Assembly (NCBI GenBank): GCA_002717835.1
Contig: PBBV01000008.1
Location: 1 to 51,136, forward strand
DNA from: Methanobacteriota archaeon
Lineage (GTDB): Archaea > Thermoplasmatota > Poseidoniia > Poseidoniales > Thalassarchaeaceae
Reading direction: 5' to 3'
Length of the DNA stretch: 51,136 nt
Part shown: positions 44,168-51,136 of the stretch, piece by piece
Layout of the letters: each line of letters starts with the position of its first letter
How positions within the stretch are numbered: the first letter of the stretch is position 1
Notes under the pieces: generated by a model
Databases searched by the model: none
The model's input: only the letters and a program-made list of their open reading frames with translations
Told to the model about the DNA's origin: nothing
Position numbers and translations under genes: made by a program

Positions 44168-45301
44168 TTATGTTGTTATGATGCGGTTACGTCCGATTTC
44201 AGCGACGCGGTGTAGAAAATCTTCGAAATGGATCCGTGCATGGGTATGTAATTGGATATCTCTGCTGCATTTGGCTAGAGCCTGCAGTATCTCGCTTCTA
44301 AGTAAGTCATTCAGTGGGAGCCGTCGGCCGACGAGGGCTGAATGTATCTGATCGATGACATCTTCTGGCTCAAGGCCGTGATCATCCAAAAGACGGTCTA
44401 CTTCAGCAACAGCTCCCGTTCTTACTTTGATTCTTCTACCATTTCTATCTAACCATCTTGAGCCGACGACCTTGCCTTGGAGGGCCATCTCTATGATATC
44501 CCTGCCCGCCTTCATGGTGATTCCCTGAATTAAATCGTGAATTGATGATCGATCGGATAATTTGCCGTGTACCCAAAGCAATTCGAGCATGAATATGGCT
44601 CTGCGAATATTGCCTTGGCTGGTATATAGGATATCATCAATAATGCCATCTTCCAGGTCAACACCTTCAGCATCGATTATTGCTTCTAGTGTTTTCTTGA
44701 GCATTTTATTCTCACAAGCAGGCAGTCGAATCATCTGTGTTCTCGATCTTAGTGCGTCTATGATAGCAGATGGTGCACGAGCTGTAAATATGAATCTGGA
44801 GGCGGGGCCCGCAGTTTCTAGCATTCTCCGGAGATAGGCTTGCCGTTTCATACTCATGTGATCTGCGTCTTCCAGGATGATCAGCCGGCTCAGAGGTTGT
44901 GCACTTTTTGATTCGGTTTCTTTGCCGGCGGGCGGTGGGTCGTCATTGGAACTGTGTTCCCTGCGGCTGGAAAACGCTGCAAGAGACATCCTGCCAGCAA
45001 GAGTATCGGATGATTCTTTTCCTTCCGGCCGGAGGAATGTCTCAAACGATTCCATCGCGCCAGATTTCCTCTTCATGTCTCTAATGTTTCTAACATGAAC
45101 GGTCGAAGCCCATGTGGGGCCTAATACCTGACGCGCATAAAGACGCCAAAGGGCGGTCTTACCGCAACCGGGAGGACCTGTTATGAGGAGGTGCGGGGGT
45201 TGAGGTAGAAGCGACATTGCAGTTACACGCTCAACAACCCGGGGAGGGGCTGCAAACTGCTCAAAAGTTCGAGGGGCATGATCGACAAGCCAACCAGACA
45301 C
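44168..45301 (-). CDS. RFC small-subunit-like clamp-loader ATPase, divergent
   Basis: A 377-residue AAA+ protein related to archaeal replication factor C small subunit, which loads the PCNA sliding clamp. Walker A is GPPGCGKT (42-49). Walker B reads LIILEDADHM (141-149): the usual DEAD is EDAD. SRFIFTARAP is sensor 1 and ALRSRTQMIRLP matches the SRC arginine-finger region. About 35 extra residues (FLRPEGKESSDTLAGRM..., DDPPPAGKETESKS) lie between Walker A and B. The C-terminal helical collar is present (RSEILQALAKCSRDIQLHTHARIHF). It may be a specialised clamp-loader subunit rather than the main RFC. It ends the guaAA/Rpo12-like run. Confidence 0.83.
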   Translation of the reverse strand: MSGWLVDHAPRTFEQFAAPPRVVERVTAMSLLPQPPHLLITGPPGCGKTALWRLYARQVLGPTWASTVHVRNIRDMKRKSGAMESFETFLRPEGKESSDTLAGRMSLAAFSSRREHSSNDDPPPAGKETESKSAQPLSRLIILEDADHMSMKRQAYLRRMLETAGPASRFIFTARAPSAIIDALRSRTQMIRLPACENKMLKKTLEAIIDAEGVDLEDGIIDDILYTSQGNIRRAIFMLELLWVHGKLSDRSSIHDLIQGITMKAGRDIIEMALQGKVVGSRWLDRNGRRIKVRTGAVAEVDRLLDDHGLEPEDVIDQIHSALVGRRLPLNDLLRSEILQALAKCSRDIQLHTHARIHFEDFLHRVAEIGRNRIITT

Positions 45302-45337
45302 GTACTGTCTATTGTGGCTGGGGTCTTGAAGTCCGCG

Positions 45338-45643
45338 TTACTCTGCCCGTAGAGTTTTGATACCGTCGGGACCTTCTTTTCGGGGCTTCACGAAGATTCG
45401 ATAGCCGCACTTGTGGCAGGATTTGCCTGTGGTGCCTATCTCTATGAACTCGATATGGCCGCATCGGACGCATCTGTATCTGATATCCAGTGGGTCCATA
45501 GGGGATGAGCAGTGATTGCAAGTGGCAGGTCCTTCTGCATCGAAAGGCTTCCTGTCTGTTCGGTTGCAAGAACGGCACTTGTACAAAGTCATGCGGTTCG
45601 TCATAAGATGCGCCGGTTTGGCAGCCTTCTTCAACCTGCCCAT
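45338..45643 (-). CDS. Rpo12/RpoP-like protein with an extra N-terminal zinc ribbon
   Basis: A 101-residue protein with two four-cysteine ribbons. C58, C61, C76 and C79 with YRCVRCGHIEFIEI and CHKCGYRIFVKPR match archaeal RNA polymerase subunit P (Rpo12; eukaryotic Rpb12). A preceding ribbon (C23, C26, C42, C45: YKCRSCNRTDRKPF, CNHCSSPMD) and a basic head (MGRLKKAAKP) are extra, since typical Rpo12 has 45-65 residues. The added ribbon might bind RNA or the polymerase. The ATG at 45643 lies four bases after the GMP synthase stop; M-T-N-R-M and M-T-L-Y are other possible starts. If a normal Rpo12 exists elsewhere, this is a paralogue. Confidence 0.78.
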   Translation of the reverse strand: MGRLKKAAKPAHLMTNRMTLYKCRSCNRTDRKPFDAEGPATCNHCSSPMDPLDIRYRCVRCGHIEFIEIGTTGKSCHKCGYRIFVKPRKEGPDGIKTLRAE

Positions 45644-45647
45644 TGTC

Positions 45648-46268
45648 TTAGTCGGTCTTCCGGGCTCTATCGCATATGTTAACGAAGTTTCTGAATATTG
45701 TCTCGCCAAACTCGGAATCATTGACCTCTGGATGGAATTGGACCCCTAAACGATCGCCGGATTCATTCTGCATTGCCTGTACACGACAAGAGTCGCTGGA
45801 CGCGGTTATCCTGAAATTATCAGGTACATCCACCACCTCATCATTGTGACTCTCCCATACGATTTGTTCTGAGGGGGTGGATGAGAACAAGGGGCCGGGA
45901 TCATCTGAAAGTTTCATAGTCGCTGCTCCAAATTCTGGCTCATTGGCTTCTGCGGCTCTCCCACCGTAGAAACCAGCCATGAATTGGAGGCCTGCACATA
46001 TTCCAAGAATTGGGACCTCTAATGTTAGATATTCGGCACAACGACCTAGCTCCCCAGTTAACCCCACTCGTGCTGCTCCACCAGAAAGGATCAAACCATC
46101 GACGTCCCTCAATTCATCGAGCGGCGTGTCATTTGGAAATATCTTAGTATCAACGCCAAGATATCGAAGCATACGCCATTCTCTATGTGTCCATTGACCA
46201 CCATTATCTATGACATCGATGACGAGGGGGGGCTTCCTCATGGTAGAGTTGTTGTCTAGGCGGGCCAT
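45648..46268 (-). CDS. guaAA: GMP synthase, glutamine amidotransferase subunit
   Basis: A class I glutaminase of 206 residues that supplies ammonia to the separate ATP-pyrophosphatase subunit converting XMP to GMP in archaea. GICAGLQFM holds the nucleophilic cysteine, and GVQFHPEV holds the catalytic histidine and glutamate. The start VIDVIDNGGQWTHREWRMLRYLG is the family N-terminus. The ATG at 46268 or an internal ATG at 46241 could be the start; neither has a convincing ribosome-binding site, so a leaderless transcript is possible. The synthase (guaAB) is not in this window. It leads the run to the Rpo12-like and RFC-like genes. Confidence 0.92.
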   Translation of the reverse strand: MARLDNNSTMRKPPLVIDVIDNGGQWTHREWRMLRYLGVDTKIFPNDTPLDELRDVDGLILSGGAARVGLTGELGRCAEYLTLEVPILGICAGLQFMAGFYGGRAAEANEPEFGAATMKLSDDPGPLFSSTPSEQIVWESHNDEVVDVPDNFRITASSDSCRVQAMQNESGDRLGVQFHPEVNDSEFGETIFRNFVNICDRARKTD

Positions 46269-46345
46269 CAATACATTGCACTAGAATCGAAAGGTATGGC
46301 CGAGGGGCAGATTGAAAGATAATCCCCAACTCGCTCAAGAAGCAA

Positions 46346-46418
46346 GCCCCGATGGTGTAGTGGCCTATCATGCAGCCCTGTCGAGGCTGCGACCCGGGTT
46401 CAAATCCCGGTCGGGGCG
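46346..46418 (+). tRNA. tRNA-Asp, anticodon GUC
   Basis: A hand-folded cloverleaf: acceptor GCCCCGA/TCGGGGC, anticodon stem CAGCC/GGCTG with loop CTGTCGA giving anticodon GUC, T arm CCGGG-TTCAAAT-CCCGG, discriminator G. CCA is encoded directly after (46419-46421), followed by five further A's. It stands alone on plus between guaAA and a HAD phosphatase gene, both on minus. Confidence 0.96.
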
Positions 46419-46472
46419 CCAAAAAATGACTCTTCGTGGCCTTCTTGCTTTGCATTGTCGCCGTTTACCAGG

Positions 46473-47123
46473 TCACTGGATTTCAGGCGGTATAATCTCA
46501 TTTATGACCGCTGACAGCCCAATCTCCTCAGGGCATAACAGAGATCTGACCCCGAAAGCCTTTGCAGCCTCCATGTCTGAGAGTCTGTCGCCTACCATGA
46601 CTGAATCTGCCTCGGATGGTCTTTCAATCCAATCACCGGCAAATCTCATCGACAACTCGGACCATTTTTTAGCCGATTCTGCATGATTAATCAGCTGACG
46701 GGCCGCCTCCAACATGCCAGGATTGGGCTTTCTTGCCCACGCATTCTGATTTGGGAGATAGGGGCTGTGGAGTATCAAATCTAGAATCGCGTCTTTATCT
46801 TCTCGTAAGAGTAGATTCTGTATCCGGTCATGAATAAGTGCTAGATTTTCAGAATCCCAATACCCCCTGCCAATTGGAGATTGATTCGTTACAACAGCGA
46901 TTCGTATGCCAGATCTGCGTAATCTTGCGATGCAATTGGCTACATTTGGGAGCAAAATAACCTCTGAGGGGGAGTTGACATAATTTTCAGACCCGATATT
47001 CAGCACCCCATCTCGGTCAAGATATGCAATGGACCCAGACCATGAGGTTGAATCTGGAAGAGGGTGGAGCTCCAAGGGATCATCAAGCGGGACTCTGTCT
47101 CGGCATGGTAGATGCTGCGACAC
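46473..47123 (-). CDS. HAD-superfamily phosphatase, GmhB/HisB-like
   Basis: A 216-residue haloacid-dehalogenase phosphatase. YLDRDGVLNIG is motif I (two catalytic aspartates), VVTNQSPIGRGYW motif II, ARKPNPGML the lysine motif, and VMVGDRLSDMEAAKAFG the metal-binding motif. The combination with the RKPNPGM loop is typical of heptose-1,7-bisphosphate 7-phosphatases (GmhB) and histidinol-phosphate phosphatases. Archaea without lipopolysaccharide can use GmhB-like enzymes for surface sugar synthesis; which substrate applies is unknown. The start is a GTG at 47123, 75 bases after the purQ stop. An N-terminal extension of about 30 residues is unusual and may be over-extended. Confidence 0.85.
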   Translation of the reverse strand: MSQHLPCRDRVPLDDPLELHPLPDSTSWSGSIAYLDRDGVLNIGSENYVNSPSEVILLPNVANCIARLRRSGIRIAVVTNQSPIGRGYWDSENLALIHDRIQNLLLREDKDAILDLILHSPYLPNQNAWARKPNPGMLEAARQLINHAESAKKWSELSMRFAGDWIERPSEADSVMVGDRLSDMEAAKAFGVRSLLCPEEIGLSAVINEIIPPEIQ

Positions 47124-47197
47124 ACTCGTCGACTAGTCTGGTTATACAAAGCGCCTTCCTAAAAATGATTATTACGAGGGGGCCTCAAAATCTTCCT

Positions 47198-48022
47198 TCA
47201 GTTCTCTTTTTGATATTGGAGAGAATATTGTACAGCATTACGGAAAATGGTAATTGAAGGAGCTCTCCCATGATCAATCTCGTCATCTCTCGTCCAATCA
47301 GGCGAGAGCCATGTGCTGTGATATGCCTCTGGGTGTGGCATTAGGCCAAAGACGAGTCCGGTTGGGTCGCAAACCCCTGCGATGTTTCTCCAACTTTGGT
47401 TCGGAGAAATTGGATATGGTAGTACTTGATCAGTAGCGCCGGGATATTCTGTAGATGGATCGACATATCTGGCCACGAGTTGCCCTCTTAGCGCCCATCG
47501 ATCAAGCAGTTCTCGGTCATCCGTGACGAATTTGCCCTCTCCATGACGAACGGGTACTCTAATTCTTGTAAGATCTTTAGTCCAAATACAGGGGCTATCT
47601 GAATCAAACTCCAGTGTAGCCCATCGATTCTCGTAATGGGCGCTATCATTTAGTGCAAGTGATGCTGTTTGGGTGAGCGTTACTTCCTCATCACCTGGCA
47701 GAAGCCCCATCTTTACTAGAACCTGGAAACCATTGCAGATGCCGATTACTGGTTTGCCATCCCGCACGAAGCGTCTGACCTGATCACGAAGGCCGAATCT
47801 GAGTCTGTTGCCCAACAACCTGCCACTGCCCAGATGATCTCCGAATGAGAATCCACCAGGAACCGCCATGATATGATAATCATCTAGATTCAGATCACCT
47901 TTGACCAGCCTATTGACATGTACTTTTTCTGGGCTCCCTCCAGCCATCTCAAATACCGCCATGGTTTCAGTTTCACAATTAATACCGAAGCCGGATAGGA
48001 CGGCTATACGCACCTGGGTCAT
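47198..48022 (-). CDS. purQ: Phosphoribosylformylglycinamidine synthase, glutaminase subunit
   Basis: A 274-residue class I amidotransferase giving ammonia to PurL in step four of purine synthesis. RIAVLSGFGINCETET opens the domain. VIGICNGFQVLVKMGLLPG contains the nucleophilic cysteine, and VFGLMPHPEAYH the catalytic histidine and glutamate. AVPGGFSFGDHLGSG and PVRHGEGKF are further PurQ signatures. The ATG at 48022 overlaps the purL stop as ATGA and is preceded by GGAGGTG, the strongest ribosome-binding site I saw here; the track ORF begins eleven codons earlier. It is somewhat longer than the small bacterial PurQ (about 225). Confidence 0.95.
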   Translation of the reverse strand: MTQVRIAVLSGFGINCETETMAVFEMAGGSPEKVHVNRLVKGDLNLDDYHIMAVPGGFSFGDHLGSGRLLGNRLRFGLRDQVRRFVRDGKPVIGICNGFQVLVKMGLLPGDEEVTLTQTASLALNDSAHYENRWATLEFDSDSPCIWTKDLTRIRVPVRHGEGKFVTDDRELLDRWALRGQLVARYVDPSTEYPGATDQVLPYPISPNQSWRNIAGVCDPTGLVFGLMPHPEAYHSTWLSPDWTRDDEIDHGRAPSITIFRNAVQYSLQYQKEN

Positions 48023-51000
48023 TGTGGGCCACCTCCATCGAGGGTGTCTTTCCACTCATTTCGTAAAGCGCTCATCGAGGTGGAGATTAGTGCTGTTTCT
48101 CCTTGTGTTATTGTGATTATATCCCCTTGTTCAACAACCCCTAAAAGGTAACATGCATGGCCTGTCATTATATTTTCAAACATCTTACATTTATCGGGTT
48201 TCACACTGACGAGTATGCGGCCCAGCGATTCCCCAAATAACGCTCCCCACGGCTCTATCTGGTCGCAGTCGGACATGATTGGCGATATGTCCACGCGCGC
48301 TCCGGAATCTGAGCCAAAGCAACACTCTGAAATTGCTACTGCTAATCCACCATCACTACAATCATGGGCGCTCGCAACAAGTTCCTTCTGCATCGCATCC
48401 GTAAGGGCTCTGTACATGGCCATATTTCGAGAGGTGTCTATTTCTGGTACACGGCCTCCAATCCCAGATTTTCCTTGGGTCTCTTCTCTAAACATGAATG
48501 CGATCTCGCTAGCTCCGAGTTCTTGATGAGTCTCTCCGCACAAATATATCCTATCTCCAGGGAATTTGAAATCGCTTGACACGGCCTTTCGAACATCCTT
48601 ATGGTTCCCAATCAGACTGAATAGAATTGTTGGGGGAATGCTGATCTTCTCACCATGTATCTTAGCGTCATTTTTCATTGAGTCTTTTCCACTTATGCAT
48701 GGTAATTTGTAGGCTCTACATACATCGTCTAAAGCACGATTTGCACGGACCAATTGAGCCAGTTTATACCTGCCATCAGGGGTCTTTTTAGATTGTACTG
48801 GATCAGGCCAACAGAAGTTATCCAGACCGGCGATAAGGTCAAGATCGACGCCGACGCAAACCGCATTACGCAGAGCTTCATCGATACTGGCGGCAGTCAT
48901 TGCATATGCATCGATATCGGAATATCTTGGAATGATTCCATTGGATATCACAGCACCTTGTGTTTGGCCCTGAATTGGAGCGATGACAGCAGCATCACCA
49001 GGGGCGTCGTGGTTGACACCACAGAACGGTTTAATGACTGATTGAGCAATGACTTCGTGGTCATATGAACGAACCCCCCATTCCTTGCTGGCAATGTTGG
49101 GTCTAGCTATGAGTCTCGTGAGTGCTTTCCCCATCTGTGAAACTTCGGGAAGGATCATTTCGGCGTGTCTCGGTGGGAACCACTCAGACTCTAGTTCTAA
49201 TTGGGGACAGCCGTCATGGAGAAATGAAATGGGTAGGTGGGCCACTACATCGTTTCCCATTCGAACGACGAATGCCCCTGAATCAGTAAATTTTCCAACT
49301 GCTGTTGCTTCGACCTCGTGAAGCTCGGCGAGAGCCTCGAAGAAATCGCAGTCCTCTGGTTTTACACCTACAGTCATCCTTTCTTGGGACTCTGAGACCA
49401 ATATCTCCCATGGGCTCAGGCCAGCCTGCTTGAGAGGCACTACTGCGAGATCTAAATCTGCTCCACCAGTCAGTTCAGCCATCTCTCCGACTGAGCTTGA
49501 AAGGCCGCCTGCGCCATTATCTGTTATAACTTGTATCAATCCTTCGTCTCTTGCCTCGATTATCATATCGAGCATTTTCTTTTGGGTAATCGGATCGCCA
49601 ATTTGAACGGCAGAGCTTGGACTATCTTCTGTTAACTCAAGGCTAGAAAAGGTAGCACCGTGGATGCCATCGAAGCCGACTCTCCCACCAACCATGTAAA
49701 CGATGTCGCCAGGAGTGGGAGTTTTGGTGTGTGATTCCCTTCCATCAGAGAGGTTGCGGGGCATTATGCCTACCGTTCCGCAATATACCAACGGCTTGCC
49801 TAAGTATCTCTCATCGAATATAATCGCGCCGTTAACCGTGGGTATTCCAGATTCATTTCCACCAGCCCTGACTCCCGCGTGAACGCCGCGAAACACTCTG
49901 GAGGGGTGAAACAATCCCTTGGGTATGTTTCCTTTGAAATCGGGTGGGCCAAAGCAAAATACGTCTGTGTTTGCAATCGGTTTCGCACCCAATCCCGTAC
50001 CAAGGATGTCTCTATTGACTCCAACGATGCCGGTCATGGCTCCACCGAACGGATCTAAGGCGCTAGGTGAGTTGTGAGTCTCGGCTTTCATGCAGAGGCT
50101 CCAATTTTCATTCCAAGCGATAACTCCTGAATTATCGTGGAAAATCGATAGTAGCCAATCGACTTCCTTTTGAATGTCCAGAGTGGGTTTCATAATATGT
50201 GTCTTGAAAAGAGAATCAATTGTTGATGACTCGCCGGTTTCCATGTCTTTATGGTGGATTTTAGCTGCGAATATCTTGTGGGAACAGTGCTCGGACCAAG
50301 TCTGTGCTAAGCACTCTAGTTCGGCGTCAGTGGGTGCGTTTGGTGGTAGATCCAAATCCTGTCTTTTCTGTTTCACAACAGGATCTCTGTAGTGTGATTG
50401 TATTGCCTTCATCTCTCGCAGACTTAGGGCCAAGAGGCCTCTCTCGCTTATGTCAATAAGTTCCTCATCCTCAACCTCCAAGTCTATGGTTTCTGGTTTG
50501 CGTTTCTTCTGATCGGGGAGTATGGGAAAGGGGATCAAATTGTTCACTCTTTCATCTGAATCTAAAATGGCACATTGTTCGAGCATTGGATTGTGCAATA
50601 CTGCAATTATCGGTTCGATATCTGGGATATTGTTTACAAACCAAAAATGATATGATATCGTCGATGCAACACTAGTTTTCTTCCCTGGAAATAAAGTTCT
50701 GAGTCCATCTTCCGCGGCCATGGCTCTGTTGTCGGTTACACCTGGTTTGAAACCGACTTGAATTGTGATATCTGAAAGACCCATATCTGGAAGAATGCCC
50801 GCTGCTATCGTGCCGTCAAGTGAGTAATTTTCTATGATTGGATCTGAAAAAAGGTCCATTGCTGCGTTACTTCTTTCTTCTTGATTAAAATCACCTTGGA
50901 TGGTGTAGCCCAAGCTGGTCCTGATAGTCTTCACATGGGCTTCTATTTCTCTGGGGATTATTTTCTTCGTTGAAATCGCTCGGCTGTCGGTCAATCCTGA

Positions 51001-51045
51001 CCCTATTCTCGGAAGTACATCCACGCGCAAGACGTTGTTGTTCAT
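48019..51045 (-). CDS. purL: Phosphoribosylformylglycinamidine synthase, PurL with fused tandem PurS-like N-terminus
   Basis: A 1008-residue ATP-dependent synthetase converting FGAR to FGAM. The first 180 residues hold two PurS-like units (VLRVDVLPRIGSGLTDSRA and ITIQVGFKPGVTDNRAM), so a separate PurS may be unneeded. PurL proper follows: AQTWSEHCSHKIF with the catalytic His, ETHNSPSALDPFGGAMTG, GGRVGFDGIHGATFSS, VITDNGAGGLSSSVGEMA, then the second half with GKDSMKND and AHDCSDGGLAVAISE. Small-type archaeal PurL is about 720 residues; the additional part is the PurS pair. It is not the full large type because PurQ is separate. It overlaps purQ and follows the chaperonin gene by 58 bases. Confidence 0.95.
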   Translation of the reverse strand: MNNNVLRVDVLPRIGSGLTDSRAISTKKIIPREIEAHVKTIRTSLGYTIQGDFNQEERSNAAMDLFSDPIIENYSLDGTIAAGILPDMGLSDITIQVGFKPGVTDNRAMAAEDGLRTLFPGKKTSVASTISYHFWFVNNIPDIEPIIAVLHNPMLEQCAILDSDERVNNLIPFPILPDQKKRKPETIDLEVEDEELIDISERGLLALSLREMKAIQSHYRDPVVKQKRQDLDLPPNAPTDAELECLAQTWSEHCSHKIFAAKIHHKDMETGESSTIDSLFKTHIMKPTLDIQKEVDWLLSIFHDNSGVIAWNENWSLCMKAETHNSPSALDPFGGAMTGIVGVNRDILGTGLGAKPIANTDVFCFGPPDFKGNIPKGLFHPSRVFRGVHAGVRAGGNESGIPTVNGAIIFDERYLGKPLVYCGTVGIMPRNLSDGRESHTKTPTPGDIVYMVGGRVGFDGIHGATFSSLELTEDSPSSAVQIGDPITQKKMLDMIIEARDEGLIQVITDNGAGGLSSSVGEMAELTGGADLDLAVVPLKQAGLSPWEILVSESQERMTVGVKPEDCDFFEALAELHEVEATAVGKFTDSGAFVVRMGNDVVAHLPISFLHDGCPQLELESEWFPPRHAEMILPEVSQMGKALTRLIARPNIASKEWGVRSYDHEVIAQSVIKPFCGVNHDAPGDAAVIAPIQGQTQGAVISNGIIPRYSDIDAYAMTAASIDEALRNAVCVGVDLDLIAGLDNFCWPDPVQSKKTPDGRYKLAQLVRANRALDDVCRAYKLPCISGKDSMKNDAKIHGEKISIPPTILFSLIGNHKDVRKAVSSDFKFPGDRIYLCGETHQELGASEIAFMFREETQGKSGIGGRVPEIDTSRNMAMYRALTDAMQKELVASAHDCSDGGLAVAISECCFGSDSGARVDISPIMSDCDQIEPWGALFGESLGRILVSVKPDKCKMFENIMTGHACYLLGVVEQGDIITITQGETALISTSMSALRNEWKDTLDGGGPQ

Positions 51046-51103
51046 CGGTGGTTCCCGACTAGGGGTCCGGCGGGACGTCCATCAACGATGCGCATGAGTT
51101 GCA

Positions 51104-51136
51104 TCAGAAGTCCATGCCGCCCATGCCGCCCATGCC
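51104..51136 (-). CDS. Chaperonin (thermosome or GroEL) C-terminal tail, partial
   Basis: Only the last ten residues are inside the window, GMGGMGGMDF followed by TGA. The Gly-Gly-Met tail is typical of chaperonin C-termini that project into the folding cavity, in both thermosome and GroEL families. The gene runs off the right edge. Which chaperonin group it is cannot be judged from this fragment. Confidence 0.75.
   Translation of the reverse strand, partial: GMGGMGGMDF

Overview
The window looks like a euryarchaeal chromosome from a planktonic marine archaeon, most likely Marine Group II (Candidatus Poseidoniales). Archaeal information-processing genes are plain to read: the eL18-uL13-uS9 ribosomal cluster, TFB, both subunits of DNA topoisomerase VI, an RFC-like clamp-loader ATPase, a Rpo12-type zinc ribbon and a chaperonin tail. 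They sit beside a proteorhodopsin, an adenosylcobalamin-dependent ribonucleotide reductase, bacterial-type PanD and a PlsC-type acyltransferase. The group assignment is inferred from gene content; I could run no phylogeny. No insertion sequence, integrase, prophage, CRISPR array or plasmid gene was seen. Genes are tightly packed, many with ATGA overlaps, and no gene-free stretch exceeds about 210 bases.

Layout. 1-1185 (minus): eL18, uL13 and a uS9 gene cut by the window edge. 1295-9262 (minus): one 2655-residue exported protein built of calcium-binding aspartate repeats, with a C-terminal membrane anchor and cytoplasmic tail. 9443-13443: panD (+), rlmH (-), two unknown small/membrane proteins (+), cobalamin adenosyltransferase (+), a Nudix hydrolase (-) and a DHH phosphoesterase (+). 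13487-16810 (+): a 1107-residue helical protein ending in a PIN nuclease domain. 16804-20177: a methyltransferase (-), proteorhodopsin (+) with its own TATA box and a hairpin/T-run terminator, isocitrate dehydrogenase (-) and an OsmC-like protein (+). 20330-23974 (+): class II ribonucleotide reductase. 23977-26165 (-): TFB followed by an overlapping helical protein. 26323-33288 (+): an aconitase with its swivel domain first, topoisomerase VI B and A, a membrane protein and an ArsR-like regulator with a palindrome at its start. 33289-38424 (-): a second large surface protein (beta-propeller repeats, a vWA domain, CARDB, membrane anchor). 38494-43977 (-): five closely packed genes (unknown membrane protein, divergent SdhA-like flavoprotein, HIT protein, GPAT-like acyltransferase, DUF2299-like protein). 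44090-51136: tRNA-Arg(CCU) and tRNA-Asp(GUC) on plus; on minus RFC-like ATPase, Rpo12-like protein, GMP synthase glutaminase, a HAD phosphatase, purQ, purL and the chaperonin end.

How genes fit together. Aconitase and isocitrate dehydrogenase supply adjacent TCA-cycle steps but lie in separate units. The cobalamin adenosyltransferase would make the cofactor for the class II ribonucleotide reductase 9 kb away. PurL, PurQ and the GMP synthase glutaminase mark a purine region. Proteorhodopsin carries the proton-pump residues and a glutamine at the spectral tuning position, predicting blue-light absorption.

No wholly new multi-gene defence or mobile system was evident. The strongest candidates for undescribed biology are the two giant surface proteins, the PIN-domain giant, the four-cysteine-pair Rpo12 relative, the EDAD-type RFC-like ATPase, the permuted aconitase, the SdhA-like protein lacking catalytic arginines, and palindromic sites in several promoters.
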